Below, one piece after another: positions 53,315 to 63,083 of a stretch of 64,000 nt of DNA (positions are counted from its first letter, which is position 1; every line of letters starts with the position of its first letter). The notes under the pieces were generated by a model. That model was not told where the DNA came from. It ran no database searches and worked only from the letters and a program-made list of their open reading frames with translations. Location: NCBI RefSeq assembly GCF_041504345.1, contig NZ_CP167895.1, forward strand, positions 1-64,000, read 5' to 3'. Made by a program: the position numbers and the translations under genes. The stretch comes from Vibrio sp. BS-M-Sm-2. GTDB lineage: Bacteria > Pseudomonadota > Gammaproteobacteria > Enterobacterales > Vibrionaceae.

Positions 53315-53932
53315 CTAGATCGTCCACACAACACGGACAGCAAGAAGAATCAAAACCACACCTGAAAGTCGGTCAATCAACTGCGCTTTAGAACGGATTC
53401 TTTCAACGATCAGTGGGCTCGATAGCACCAAGGTGATGAAGGTGTACCAAAGACCATCAACAATCAACGGTGTTGAAACAATGATCACTTGATTGCTGAG
53501 TTCATTACCTAACGCTACGAATTGGCTAAACAGAGCGATAAAGAACAACGCGATCTTTGGGCTCAAGATAGAGATCAAGAAAGCCTCGCGAGCAGACTGC
53601 ATGTAGCTCATCTGTTCACCCGCTTCCAACTTCGCTGCAACGCCACCTTTCGAACGCAACGCATTCACGCCAAGGTAAAGCAGATACGCAGCCCCCGCCA
53701 AGCTGATCCCTTTAAATAGCATTGGCGATTGTTCTAGTAACACAGCCAAACCGACGATGGTTGCGAAGGCATAAATACCGATGCCAGCCGCGTGTGACCA
53801 AGCTGCGATAAGTCCATTGATACGGCCACCAGCCAAACTATGCTTAGCGATCATCGCCAAGCTTGGGCCCGGAGACATTGCACCCAACAAGCAAATCGCT
53901 AATAAAGAAAACCAAATTGTTACTGTCATCAT
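53315..53932 (-). CDS. LysE/RhtB family exporter (second paralogue)
   Basis: Inner-membrane efflux protein of 205 aa with six expected helices. Family motif LLGAMSPGPSLAMIAKHSL near the N-terminus and SILSPKIALFFIALFSQF in the middle. Only distantly like the LysE-type protein at 30092-30736. AGGA lies 5-6 bp before the ATG. Substrate unknown. Confidence 0.87.
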   Translation of the reverse strand: MMTVTIWFSLLAICLLGAMSPGPSLAMIAKHSLAGGRINGLIAAWSHAAGIGIYAFATIVGLAVLLEQSPMLFKGISLAGAAYLLYLGVNALRSKGGVAAKLEAGEQMSYMQSAREAFLISILSPKIALFFIALFSQFVALGNELSNQVIIVSTPLIVDGLWYTFITLVLSSPLIVERIRSKAQLIDRLSGVVLILLAVRVVWTI

Positions 53933-54029
53933 TCCATTCCTAGTAAAACAAAGCGTTCCAGCTGAACACTCTACAATTAATACTCAATACTTAGCGCTTA
54001 CAATATGCCGCAGCAGGTATTATTTGAAA

Positions 54030-54977
54030 TCAAAGATTATCATTACTAGTATGATTTGAAATCATACTTATATTGTAACTCGACTTTTGGATGGCTTTAA
54101 ACGCTTTCTCTCGAGCCCATTTATGGGCAGAGTCGTTGTCATACTTAGGATGCCATATCAGCCAATAGGTATGCATTTCTGTCTCAAACGGCAGCGAAAA
54201 GTAAGCGACATCGAGATGTCGCCCCAAGTTATAAGCAATATGCTCCGGCACAATCATCAAGTAATCGTCTTGCATTAACACGTTTCCCGCCGATGAAAAG
54301 AACGGTACCTGCAATGCGATTCTGCGTTTATGTCCCTGTTTCTTTAACGCAATATCCGAATAGCTGTCTTTGTCTCCCCCACCCGTGACTTTGATATGTG
54401 AGTAACTCACGATGTCTTCCGAGCTTATGGCTGATTGCTTAGCCAACGGATGAGAGGCTCTCATCAAACACACGGACTTATCCTCTCCGAGCTTGATACT
54501 TGAGACATGATCCGGCTTTTTGGGGAACATACTCGACGCCAAGTGAATACCTGATTCATTGAGCGTTTCAAGGAAGTTAGGCTGCCACAAGCGATAAGCC
54601 AAGTTGATATGGGGCGCATCCTTCGACACCTCGGACACAATAATGGGCAAGATATACTGGGCAACATAATCACTCGAAGCCAACACCAATTCACCTTGCC
54701 AATCTTGTGGATCAAATGGCTTATCATCTAATAAGTGGTCAAACTCGCCCAGCAAGTCATCGAGCTTGCCTTTAAGCAACAAAGCACGGTTGGTTGGAAC
54801 CAGTTTGTTCCCATCACGAACCAACAAAGGATCACCACATAGCTCTCTAAGCTGAGCCAGTTGACGGCTAACCGCCGACTGCGTGATGTGCAGACGCTGA
54901 GCGGCTCGACTGACATGGCACTCTTCAAGAAGCACATGCAATGAACGCAATAGGTTTAAGTTGATATTGCCTAGCAT
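54030..54977 (-). CDS. LysR-family transcriptional regulator
   Basis: DNA-binding regulator of 315 aa. The N-terminal winged helix-turn-helix (about residues 8-65) contains HVSRAAQRLHITQSAVSRQLAQLRE. The C-terminal effector domain (about 95-300) is of the periplasmic-binding type. Its ATG overlaps the end of the Lrp-family gene by 7 bp, so the two regulators share a transcript. Targets might include the YjeH-like exporter or the LysE gene; that is inference. Confidence 0.9.
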   Translation of the reverse strand: MLGNINLNLLRSLHVLLEECHVSRAAQRLHITQSAVSRQLAQLRELCGDPLLVRDGNKLVPTNRALLLKGKLDDLLGEFDHLLDDKPFDPQDWQGELVLASSDYVAQYILPIIVSEVSKDAPHINLAYRLWQPNFLETLNESGIHLASSMFPKKPDHVSSIKLGEDKSVCLMRASHPLAKQSAISSEDIVSYSHIKVTGGGDKDSYSDIALKKQGHKRRIALQVPFFSSAGNVLMQDDYLMIVPEHIAYNLGRHLDVAYFSLPFETEMHTYWLIWHPKYDNDSAHKWAREKAFKAIQKSSYNISMISNHTSNDNL

Positions 54978-55432
54978 GAAGTTACCGTCGGGTTCAGTTT
55001 GTTAAAAAACTCGGTCAGCACAGTATGAGTCATTAGGTGACGCAGATCTGGATAGCTTTGCAGTTGGTCGCGAACTTGATTTAAACGCTCCATGCTTTCT
55101 ACTTCAACATACAGCATCATATCGGTCTCACCGCTTATCGAATGACACCATTGCACACCATCAATACTCTGGATTCGTTGCGCGTAAGATTCACAACTAT
55201 GGTCGCTGCTCGACATGTCGAATTTCAGCAAAATATAAGCGCACACATTCTTCGTTTGATTTGGCTCTGTCACTTGAGCGCAGTAACCCGTAATCACTTT
55301 GTCGCTTTCCAGTTTTTTGATTCTGGCATTCACTGCCGAGCGCGAGAGGCTGACATCTCGGGCGATATCGCTCACTGAGCATCGTGCATTGGTTTTGAGA
55401 ATATCCAAAATCTGGCGATCAAATTTATCCAT
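54971..55432 (-). CDS. Lrp/AsnC family transcriptional regulator
   Basis: Amino-acid-sensing regulator of 153 aa. An N-terminal helix-turn-helix (SVSDIARDVSLSRSAVNARIKKLE) is followed by an AsnC/RAM ligand-binding domain (about residues 65-145). The ATG at 55432 (MDKFDRQIL) matches homologues; a GTG at 55450 would add six residues. It is divergent from the YjeH-like amino acid exporter, which it probably controls. Confidence 0.9.
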   Translation of the reverse strand: MDKFDRQILDILKTNARCSVSDIARDVSLSRSAVNARIKKLESDKVITGYCAQVTEPNQTKNVCAYILLKFDMSSSDHSCESYAQRIQSIDGVQWCHSISGETDMMLYVEVESMERLNQVRDQLQSYPDLRHLMTHTVLTEFFNKLNPTVTSC

Positions 55433-55663
55433 ACTTTTGATTCTTTCCACTTATTGTTCTATTTATAACGCCTAATTTGACACAACTTTCCGACTTATAA
55501 CAGCCATTATGACAACCGACATTTTCACGCTTAAACGGATTAATACCGTCAAAATAGCGGTGTCTTACGACGTTTCGCTAGCTGTATTATTGATGTCGAC
55601 AATGTATGATTTCAATCTCAGTATTACCCATCCCAGAATAAGCACCAAAAGCTAGGAGAGCGA

Positions 55664-56932
55664 ATGACACAACTCAAACAAGAAATCACGCTAATGTCCG
55701 GAATTGGACAGCTCTCTACGACCTTGCTGGGTACTGGGCTATTTATGATTCCCGCTATCGCTGCAGGTATTGCAGGTCAGTTGTCGCTGCTGGCATGGTT
55801 AATCTTGTTTATCGCCATTTGCCCAATCGCCCTTACCTTTGCAGCATTAGGAAAACGCTACCCCAACGCAGGTGGCACCGCCTATTTTGTACGCCAAGCG
55901 TTCAGCGAGCGTTTAGAAACAAGTGTTGCTTGGTTGTTTGTGAGTGTTATTCCTGTCGGCATTCCAGCTGCGATTGCATTAGCGGGCGGCTTTGCTCAAC
56001 AATTGTTACCCGCACCTCTCGACACACCGCTTGGTGCTCAGTCCTTTACCGTAGCCCTGCTGATTACCGTCAACTTGATGGGCAGTAAATCTTCTGGCCG
56101 CCTACAAACCGTAATCGCGTTGTCGATTTTCGCCTTAGTTAGCGCTTTTGTTTGGAAAGCCGATATCACGATAGCCGATGTTACTCTTCCTGCTATCTCG
56201 TCCGATTCGATGTGGTCTATCGGCGCAGCTTTGGCTGTTATGTTTTGGTGCTTTGTCGGAATAGAAGCTTTTGCTCACATGGGAGAGGAGTTCAAAAATC
56301 CACAACGTGACTTCCCAATCGCCATCATTGCAGGCTGTTTTGTTGCGGGGTTAGTGTACTGGGCTTGTTCCGTGGTGATTCTTAAACTGGGGGCTTACGG
56401 CTCACCTGAATTTGATGCCGCATCCATCCCGTGGGTAACAGAACAACTGTTTGGCAATGGCTTCAAAACGATCATCAGTGTACTTGGTTTCTTTGCTTGT
56501 TTTGCTAGCCTAAACCTTTACACACAAAGCCTATCACGAATGATCTGGGCTCAAGCTCGACAACACACTCCGACAAGTAGAATGGCTCAATTGAACAGCC
56601 GCGGCGTACCACTTTACCCAACATTAGCAATTGGCTTTATCGCGCTTATTTCGTGTGTGATTGGTGAGTTGTCTAACTTGGACCTCGAGTTCTTTCTCAA
56701 GCTCGCCAACGGTATTTTTGTTCTGGTTTATCTGCTCGCGATGTTAGCCGCTTGCCGATTACTGACTGGCGCATCTAGATACACCGCCATGCTCTCACTG
56801 GTCATCTGTACCTTGGTGTTTATTTGTTTAAGCTGGTCGATGCTCTATGCTGTCACTATTTTTGTGACATTGTCACTCCCTTGGCGTAAGTGGCTAGGTA
56901 AAGGTAAAACCGTTTCTGTCGACAAGTTATAA
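55664..56932 (+). CDS. yjeH: APC-family amino acid exporter, YjeH-like
   Basis: Inner-membrane transporter of 422 aa with about eleven helices. Very like E. coli YjeH, an exporter of methionine and branched-chain amino acids: GIGQLSTTLLGTGLF, YPNAGGTAYFVRQAF, VAWLFVSVIPVGIPAA and FWCFVGIEAFAHMGEEF. AGGAGAG precedes the ATG. The divergent Lrp-family gene suggests amino-acid-dependent control. Confidence 0.9.
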   Translation: MTQLKQEITLMSGIGQLSTTLLGTGLFMIPAIAAGIAGQLSLLAWLILFIAICPIALTFAALGKRYPNAGGTAYFVRQAFSERLETSVAWLFVSVIPVGIPAAIALAGGFAQQLLPAPLDTPLGAQSFTVALLITVNLMGSKSSGRLQTVIALSIFALVSAFVWKADITIADVTLPAISSDSMWSIGAALAVMFWCFVGIEAFAHMGEEFKNPQRDFPIAIIAGCFVAGLVYWACSVVILKLGAYGSPEFDAASIPWVTEQLFGNGFKTIISVLGFFACFASLNLYTQSLSRMIWAQARQHTPTSRMAQLNSRGVPLYPTLAIGFIALISCVIGELSNLDLEFFLKLANGIFVLVYLLAMLAACRLLTGASRYTAMLSLVICTLVFICLSWSMLYAVTIFVTLSLPWRKWLGKGKTVSVDKL

Positions 56933-56978
56933 CTCGATTAATGATGAATCGACAAACTGTAAGCAAGCCCTACCAATA

Positions 56979-58436
56979 TTACTGATAAAAAAGCCGAGCG
57001 ATCTGTTTGATCTTCGGCTTTATGTCAGCCAAACGGATATTTCCAAACCCCAACACCGCACCACTCCAATCACGAACATCACTTGATCCATATTCATAAA
57101 AGTCAAAAGGACGAATGATGATATTTTCAAGCTCTGCTCTACGGTTCCATTCCTGTTCTGATATTCCGTTCGACCATTTAACTGTCACATGCAACCCTGC
57201 CGCTTGGCTAATCACTTCAAGATCGCCATGAAACTCACTTTTAATCGCTTCTATCATCACTTCATGCTTGAGTTTGTATGAACGACGCATCTTTCTAATA
57301 TGACGCAATAAATCGCCTTCGCGAACAAAATCCGCCAAAGCTTCTTGTGTATGGGACGCCGTGTCTCCGGTGAGCGCGTCTTTAATCTCAAGACACTTTG
57401 CCACGAGATTTGCAGGCACCACTAAATAACCTAATCGCAGGCCATTGAACATCACCTTACTCAGAGAGCCGACATAGATGATGCGATCATCGAACCCTAA
57501 CTTACCCGCCAAACCTTGCATGCTGGTATAAGGGCGATGAGCAAACTGGAACTCACTGTCATAATCATCTTCAATGATCCATGACTGATGTTTGTTAGCC
57601 CAATCGATCAACTTGAGGCGTTGCTCAATATTGAGGGTCGTGCCCATTGGGTATTGGTTACTTGGCGTGACATAGAGAGCCTTAGCATTACTGGACAACA
57701 CTTTTTCAGTATCTAACCCAACCTTTTCACGCACACTCACACCGTCTAGCTCTAGCCTCAACAGATCGATAATTTTATGCACTTGTCGATAGCCGGGCTC
57801 TTCCACAAGGATTTTGTCGCCCATCGCTAACGTCGCCATCAAACCGATTGAGATAGCTTGCTGAGCACCTGCGGTTATGATGATTCTGTCAGCACTACAG
57901 TGAACCGAGCGACTGCTTGCAAGATATCTGCTCAACGCTTCCCTCAAGGCTAAGCTTCCCTGAACCTCTTGATTGCCCGCAATGCTCTGACGTGTAGAGT
58001 GACGTTGCAGCAGCCTCTGCCATTTCGCAAAAGGGAATGCATCTAAGTCAGGAACTCCGGGGGCAAAGCTGCGGTTAATGTCGTTAGGTGTCGCTATGTT
58101 TGCACTCGGTTTACTGACGGTTTGTTGAATCTTCGCATCCTGAACACACTTCGGTTGAGACAAACTTAGAAAGTGTTCAGGCTGTTCAACCGACACATAA
58201 AACCCTGAGCCTTGCTTACTCTCAATATAACCTTCAGTAACCAGTTGTTCGTACGCATAAATCACCGTATTTCGACTCACCGATAACTCGACGGCTAGCT
58301 TACGTGTTGAAGGTAACTTGCTGCCCTTGCTCCATAAATCTTGAACGATCTTCTCTCTGATCGCTTGGAACAAGGCGGTTTGACGTGTGTCATGTTGCTC
58401 GTCTAACTGTAAGTCACCGACATCAATAGGCTGCAT
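56979..58436 (-). CDS. MocR/PdxR-type PLP-dependent transcriptional regulator
   Basis: A 485-aa fusion of an N-terminal GntR winged helix (about residues 20-80; LPSTRKLAVELSVSRNTVIYAYEQL) and a C-terminal fold-type I aminotransferase domain (about 120-485). The PLP-lysine lies in YVGSLSKVMFNGLRLGY and the Asp in IIEDDYDSEF. Such proteins sense PLP or amino compounds. The ATG at 58436 has GGA at 8 bp; a TTG at 58448 is less likely. It is divergent from a flavin-binding oxidase-fold gene, its likely target. Confidence 0.9.
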   Translation of the reverse strand: MQPIDVGDLQLDEQHDTRQTALFQAIREKIVQDLWSKGSKLPSTRKLAVELSVSRNTVIYAYEQLVTEGYIESKQGSGFYVSVEQPEHFLSLSQPKCVQDAKIQQTVSKPSANIATPNDINRSFAPGVPDLDAFPFAKWQRLLQRHSTRQSIAGNQEVQGSLALREALSRYLASSRSVHCSADRIIITAGAQQAISIGLMATLAMGDKILVEEPGYRQVHKIIDLLRLELDGVSVREKVGLDTEKVLSSNAKALYVTPSNQYPMGTTLNIEQRLKLIDWANKHQSWIIEDDYDSEFQFAHRPYTSMQGLAGKLGFDDRIIYVGSLSKVMFNGLRLGYLVVPANLVAKCLEIKDALTGDTASHTQEALADFVREGDLLRHIRKMRRSYKLKHEVMIEAIKSEFHGDLEVISQAAGLHVTVKWSNGISEQEWNRRAELENIIIRPFDFYEYGSSDVRDWSGAVLGFGNIRLADIKPKIKQIARLFYQ

Positions 58437-58466
58437 AACTGGATCCAAATAGTGTTTAAAAGTGGC

Positions 58467-58500
58467 TCTATTTAATAGACCAGTTAATCGCTACATTAAT
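58467..58500. promoter_or_regulatory. Likely MocR binding region: 12-bp-spaced TTAAT repeats and a dyad
   Basis: TTAAT occurs three times at exactly 12-bp spacing (58472, 58484, 58496). The first copy lies inside the palindrome TCTATT-T-AATAGA (58467-58479). It is in the 90-bp gap between the divergent MocR gene and the flavin-binding gene. Confidence 0.45.
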
Positions 58501-58526
58501 CAAAAGGCAATGATTAAGGAGCGATT

Positions 58527-59186
58527 ATGTTATCTAACACGAAAAGAACCACGATTAAAAAAGGGGCTCACAAAGCCGTATTTGAACAAGAGAAACTTCA
58601 TCAAATCATAGATGAGAGCTTAATCGCACACATTGCATTGCAAGGCGAACATGGACCAATGGTTATCCCGATGCTCGCGTGGCGAGTGGATGACAAGGTC
58701 TACATTCATGGCGCTAAAAACAGCCGCTTGTTGAAAGGCTTAAAAAAAGGAGAGCCAACCTGTTTAACGTTCACTTTGTTCGATGGTTGGGTGTTAGCTC
58801 GTTCGGCATTTCATCACAGTGCGCATTATCGTTCTGCTGTGGTGTTGGGGGCATTTTCAGTCATCGATGACAACCAAGAAAAAGATCGCTTATTGAACAT
58901 CTTCATTGAGCAAATCGCGCCGGGCAGAACCGATGAAGTCAGGCTCAGTAACGAAAAAGAACTCACCGCGACCGAGTTATTGGCGATACCTTTAACGGAA
59001 GCCTCCGTGAAGATTGGTAAACATGGTGTGAATGATGATAAAACCGATATGGATATCCCAGTATGGGCTGGCGTATTACCTTATCGAACGATCGTGGGGC
59101 CATTAGAAACGGTGCCTGAGCAAGAAGGCGTTATCGTTAAGCCTGATTATCAAGCAGCCTATGGCGAACGTTGGTATCAGAATTAG
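58527..59186 (+). CDS. Pyridoxamine 5'-phosphate oxidase-fold flavin-binding protein
   Basis: A 219-aa protein of the FMN-binding split-barrel family. It shows MVIPMLAWRVDDKVYIHGA, SRLLKGLKKGEPTCLTFTLFDGWVLARSAFHHS and YRSAVVLGAF, the pattern of the NimA/PPOx-like group. The reaction is unknown; it is not PdxH. AAGGAG precedes the ATG. It is divergent from a MocR regulator, a common pairing. Confidence 0.85.
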   Translation: MLSNTKRTTIKKGAHKAVFEQEKLHQIIDESLIAHIALQGEHGPMVIPMLAWRVDDKVYIHGAKNSRLLKGLKKGEPTCLTFTLFDGWVLARSAFHHSAHYRSAVVLGAFSVIDDNQEKDRLLNIFIEQIAPGRTDEVRLSNEKELTATELLAIPLTEASVKIGKHGVNDDKTDMDIPVWAGVLPYRTIVGPLETVPEQEGVIVKPDYQAAYGERWYQN

Positions 59187-59268
59187 CACGACAAGGTGGT
59201 CAGCAAAGGATAATTGTATACAATCTGGTTTATCAAATTTTTAACATAACTAAATAGCTAATCAGACA

Positions 59269-60222
59269 ATGCAGAATAATAAGGAAACTCTCCCACTTCA
59301 AGGCTTGCTCAATGGTATTGGGCAAGTCTATTTCACGTCATCTGTCATGACGTCGATTTTGCTATTATTTGCCATTTCTATTGAGTCAATTGCACTGGCT
59401 TTTCTTACCTTGCTTGGCGCCAGTTGCAGCTATGCATTAGCCTTCTGTTGCTATATCTACACCAACACCAACACCAACACCAACACCAACACCAACACCA
59501 ACAAGGCAGCTTACGATATTGATAGTGGTATGTATGCGTTAAATGGGGCTTTAATTGGTTTATTTATCGGTAACTTTTTTGGTGTCACACCATTATTGGT
59601 TCTAGTGGCTGTGTTAGGCGCATTACTCACAGTCCCGATTGCCAACATTGTATTCAGATTTAAAAAATATCGCGGTTACACTAGCGCCTTTATCCTCACC
59701 TCTTGGCTGATTTATGCTATCCAATCGACCTTAGATCTATCGGCATTTTCTCCATCCAACTCCGTATTGATACCAATAATCAGTTTTGAGGCAAACTCGT
59801 GGTTCAACCTACCGATAGTGGTGATCCCGTTGTTAAAAGGGATCAGCCAAGTCAGCTTTATAGACAATGCGTTGTCAGGGCTCGTTATCTTAATCGCCAT
59901 CGCACTTAACAACCTAAAGCATGCCACTTGGGTTGTGCTAGCAGTAATAATGAGCACCATTTTTAGTAAGATGATTGGTGCTTCTAACGAGCTGGTTGCC
60001 CAAGGTCTTTATGGGTACAACGCCATTCTTGCCACTCTAGCGCTTGTGCTCTATCCGCGAATCCCTTGGCCGTTAATCCTATTAGGCATTCATTTGAGCT
60101 GCCTTGTGACACTTGGCTTTCATGAACTGTCACTACTGCCACTCACCGCCCCTTTTGTTTTAAGTACTTGGGGGATTGTCTATCTGTCTGGAGTGATGAA
60201 AAAAAATCGCGTTACCAGTTAA
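59269..60222 (+). CDS. Urea transporter (UT family)
   Basis: Channel-like membrane protein of 317 aa with two homologous halves of the urea transporter fold. It shows GIGQVYFTSSVMTSILLL in the first half and GISQVSFIDNALSGLVILIAI in the second, each near a pore-lining region. After the first repeat of helices a loop reads YTNTNTNTNTNTNTNTNK, encoded by seven copies of a 6-bp repeat. No urease genes are in the window. The ribosome site is weak. The repeat should not alter the frame. Confidence 0.85.
   Translation: MQNNKETLPLQGLLNGIGQVYFTSSVMTSILLLFAISIESIALAFLTLLGASCSYALAFCCYIYTNTNTNTNTNTNTNKAAYDIDSGMYALNGALIGLFIGNFFGVTPLLVLVAVLGALLTVPIANIVFRFKKYRGYTSAFILTSWLIYAIQSTLDLSAFSPSNSVLIPIISFEANSWFNLPIVVIPLLKGISQVSFIDNALSGLVILIAIALNNLKHATWVVLAVIMSTIFSKMIGASNELVAQGLYGYNAILATLALVLYPRIPWPLILLGIHLSCLVTLGFHELSLLPLTAPFVLSTWGIVYLSGVMKKNRVTS
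59461..59502 (+). repeat. Seven tandem copies of ACCAAC in the urea transporter gene
   Basis: Exactly seven perfect hexanucleotide units, 42 bp, encoding (Thr-Asn)x7 in a loop between membrane segments. Because the unit is six bases, gain or loss of copies keeps the frame and changes only loop length. Confidence 0.97.
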
Positions 60223-60226
60223 CGGT

Positions 60227-61501
60227 TTAATCCGCCTGATTTAGCTGACAAGAGAAAGCTATCAGTACTTTAAACAAGACTAATCGAGAACATTCATTCT
60301 TTCGTAGTTTTTCATGCTCAGAGCTTTCCTTATATCTTTGCCATATCATCTCAATACCTTCGACCGTTTCTACTCTGGGGGCCAGCACTCTAGATTGAAA
60401 ATGCTCCAGTAAAACCAGATAAATCGAACTCTCGAACAAAGGTATATCTTTCTTATAGATAGCTTGAGCTAAACAAAACCATTTGCTCTTAGGCCTTGCT
60501 TTAACATAGCGGTACAACAATGCTGTACTCAAAATCACAAGAACAACGATGACAGCGAGTCCGACCAATAGCACCTTGTACTGCTCCATAAAAGAAGCAA
60601 AGGTGTGCGACACTTGCCAACTTCGCTCAGGTAAGACAAGAGTTCTTTGCTGTTGAAACTCTGAATCCCACCAAAAAACGCTAACCGCAGGAAGCGTAAC
60701 CTGGCCAGCGTTGTTCACTATATAAGTCACCCTTTCTAACCTTTGAGCCTGACGCACACCCCTTTGCTCATCATCTCGATACTGAGTTGATTCAGGATAT
60801 ACCAAAAATTGACTCGTTAAGGAATCAGGGAGTGTCGTGATTTCCGGCAAAAGTGCACTGATGGTGTCATGCGCGGATAACGTAATTTCACGAGTGATCG
60901 CGTCGCCTACACTGAGCTGTTCTTCCAAGCCCTGTGTGCTTTCATTTTGAGAGACAAGCGTCCACTTTTCTTTTAGCCTAGCTTCAGCACCTGTTAACCA
61001 TTTCTGATCAGACGTCATATTGGCAGAAGGCTTATGAGCATTGAAAGACAAAGCCTTCGTCATCACCACCCCATCAACATTATTGCTGCCGTGCTTTACG
61101 CCAATCTCAAGCGCGACAGGAGGGATTTGATACTCTCCACTATGTAATGGGTAAAGCACAATTTCCCAGAGTTGTTTGGAGTACACTTTCCCATCAATAC
61201 GTTCTGTGGAGTTCACAGCAAAAGAACTCACAGGCAGCACTACCGCATTATCAACCTCGATACGGTGCACCTTGGTGCCTTTGGTGAACCATGTGTCTGT
61301 CCTCACTTCGATATTGAGAGTAACCTGCTCATGCACTGCAATATCTAAACTGGCATGACTCAGCCAAGTATTAAGTTTTACATTGCCTTGCTCATAGAGT
61401 GAGGCTAGCTTCTGACTGTGGGTATTGGGCTGGCTATAAGCAAAATGACTCATTAAGCTAATAACCAAACACAAAAGCTGAAATAACTTACTTAGCTTCA
61501 T
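60227..61501 (-). CDS. batD: BatD family protein
   Basis: Third gene of a Bat-type operon, 424 aa. A signal peptide (ending AYSQ) precedes immunoglobulin-like beta domains of the oxygen-tolerance/BatD family (LDIAVHEQVTLNIEV, GEYQIPPVALEI, VTLPAVSVFWWD). One membrane helix follows (about residues 315-337) with a cytoplasmic tail. BatD proteins are thought to build an envelope complex with VWA proteins BatA and BatB. It overlaps the batB-like gene by 14 bp. Confidence 0.88.
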   Translation of the reverse strand: MKLSKLFQLLCLVISLMSHFAYSQPNTHSQKLASLYEQGNVKLNTWLSHASLDIAVHEQVTLNIEVRTDTWFTKGTKVHRIEVDNAVVLPVSSFAVNSTERIDGKVYSKQLWEIVLYPLHSGEYQIPPVALEIGVKHGSNNVDGVVMTKALSFNAHKPSANMTSDQKWLTGAEARLKEKWTLVSQNESTQGLEEQLSVGDAITREITLSAHDTISALLPEITTLPDSLTSQFLVYPESTQYRDDEQRGVRQAQRLERVTYIVNNAGQVTLPAVSVFWWDSEFQQQRTLVLPERSWQVSHTFASFMEQYKVLLVGLAVIVVLVILSTALLYRYVKARPKSKWFCLAQAIYKKDIPLFESSIYLVLLEHFQSRVLAPRVETVEGIEMIWQRYKESSEHEKLRKNECSRLVLFKVLIAFSCQLNQAD

Positions 61502-63083
61502 CTTTCCACTCCGTTTGGTTAGCTACCCCTTGCTGATACTGCAATGCAAACTTGGTTGAGATAAAGCTCGATAGATCACTCTGAACTCGCTTCATCCATT
61601 TTTCGTTGGCACCTGGATCACTCAAGATTTGTTCAGCGGATAAGACTTCTTGAATCACTTGATCTTGTTCTACTTGCTGCTTTACACCATCCGAGCGTTT
61701 TGGCTTATCACCATTTTCTCGGCTCACCTGACGTTCATTGCTTTTCGATTGTTCCTTCGTAAAACTATCAATATAAGCAATCACATCTTCAACAATCTTT
61801 AAGTTATGAAGTGCTTCTTGATTATCAGGGTCTTGCTCCAAGATCTCTCGATACAAAGACCTTGCCGCAACAAACTCTTTTTGATTCGCTAATGAAGCCG
61901 CCGCACCTAATTGCCCCTGTAAGGTATCACTGCGCATATAGAATTGTTGTGCCACTTCGTATTCGCCAGCTTGGTAATAGGCCGTTGCTTTCCAGTACTC
62001 ATTTTCAAAGATTTGCGCGGCTTGTTGGTATTCTTGATCTTGATAATACAGAGCTCCCTGCTGATCTTTAGTCAGCCAAATATCGACCAACGAAAACTCT
62101 GCTGCGTATAAATTAGGGCTGTAAGTCGCGCTATAAAATAGAGAAACCACAACGCACCATTGAACTAGCCAACCTTTTCTAAACCACAATAAATACGGTA
62201 CCAGCACCACCCACACCAAAGGGTAACTTGCATCAAACCAAGGCTCAGCTTGGTCTGCTGAAAGCTCAGCAAAAGACGTTACTTTCCCACTAAGGTTATG
62301 TATATCTTGGTTATCTTGAGTAAAAGCAACGAAGTCACCATGCACAGAGCTGGCTAATTTCGATAGAGTTTCAATTTCCATAGGTAACGGGGATGGAACA
62401 TCTTGATTGCCAACACCATAAACAAGCAGTTGATAGCCTTTTTCCTTGAAATAACCTTGATACTCACGGTAAGCCAGTTGATTAACGGCATCGGTCACCA
62501 GCAATACTGTTGCATTGTCAGTTTCAGATACCAATTTGTTGATGACAGGTAAGGTATATTCCGCAAACTTCCCCTCTCTTGGCATTACTTCGGGGTGAAT
62601 AGCCTCTAATAGAGGCTTAAACACCGCAATATCTTGCGTTAAAGGCATCGCTAAATGAGCGGAGCCCGAATAGACGACTAACGCGGTTTTCCCTTTGCCT
62701 TGCAAGTCGATAAGCCGCGCTATTTTTTGCTTTGCTCTAAACAGACGACTTGGCGCAACATCCTTTTGTAACATTGACTCAGAGACATCAAGCACAATTA
62801 CCAAAGGCGTAGTGTCTTCTGCAAAAGGCGAAGGCTGACGATACCAACTTGGCCCAGAAGCAATCACTATCACGACCAAGCAGATGACACTGAGCATAAC
62901 GATCGGAAGATGCTTAACACGAGACGACTCGCCAACACGTAAAGCATCAGACAAGTGCTTGGGCAAATGGGTTACCCACGAATTTTGCTTTTGGCTTCGG
63001 CGCCAGTTCGTTATCAGCACCCCAGCAAGTGGCACGATTAACAGCAACCATTCAGGGCGTATAAAGTGAAAGTTTCCCATCAT
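61488..63083 (-). CDS. batB: BatB/BatC-type VWA and TPR domain protein
   Basis: A 531-aa protein. Two N-terminal membrane helices (about residues 9-25 and 58-76) precede a von Willebrand A domain (about 90-280) with the metal motif DVSES. A third helix near 315 follows, then TPR repeats (about 340-430; YQAAQIFENEYWKATAYYQAGEYEVA) and a charged Gln/Glu/Lys-rich tail. This joins what are separate BatB and BatC genes elsewhere. Start overlaps the stop of the batA-like gene (ATGA). Confidence 0.88.
   Translation of the reverse strand: MMGNFHFIRPEWLLLIVPLAGVLITNWRRSQKQNSWVTHLPKHLSDALRVGESSRVKHLPIVMLSVICLVVIVIASGPSWYRQPSPFAEDTTPLVIVLDVSESMLQKDVAPSRLFRAKQKIARLIDLQGKGKTALVVYSGSAHLAMPLTQDIAVFKPLLEAIHPEVMPREGKFAEYTLPVINKLVSETDNATVLLVTDAVNQLAYREYQGYFKEKGYQLLVYGVGNQDVPSPLPMEIETLSKLASSVHGDFVAFTQDNQDIHNLSGKVTSFAELSADQAEPWFDASYPLVWVVLVPYLLWFRKGWLVQWCVVVSLFYSATYSPNLYAAEFSLVDIWLTKDQQGALYYQDQEYQQAAQIFENEYWKATAYYQAGEYEVAQQFYMRSDTLQGQLGAAASLANQKEFVAARSLYREILEQDPDNQEALHNLKIVEDVIAYIDSFTKEQSKSNERQVSRENGDKPKRSDGVKQQVEQDQVIQEVLSAEQILSDPGANEKWMKRVQSDLSSFISTKFALQYQQGVANQTEWKDEAK

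Noticed and set aside
59461..59502. Tandem repeat as a CRISPR array
   Set aside because: Six-base perfect units without spacers, inside a coding frame.
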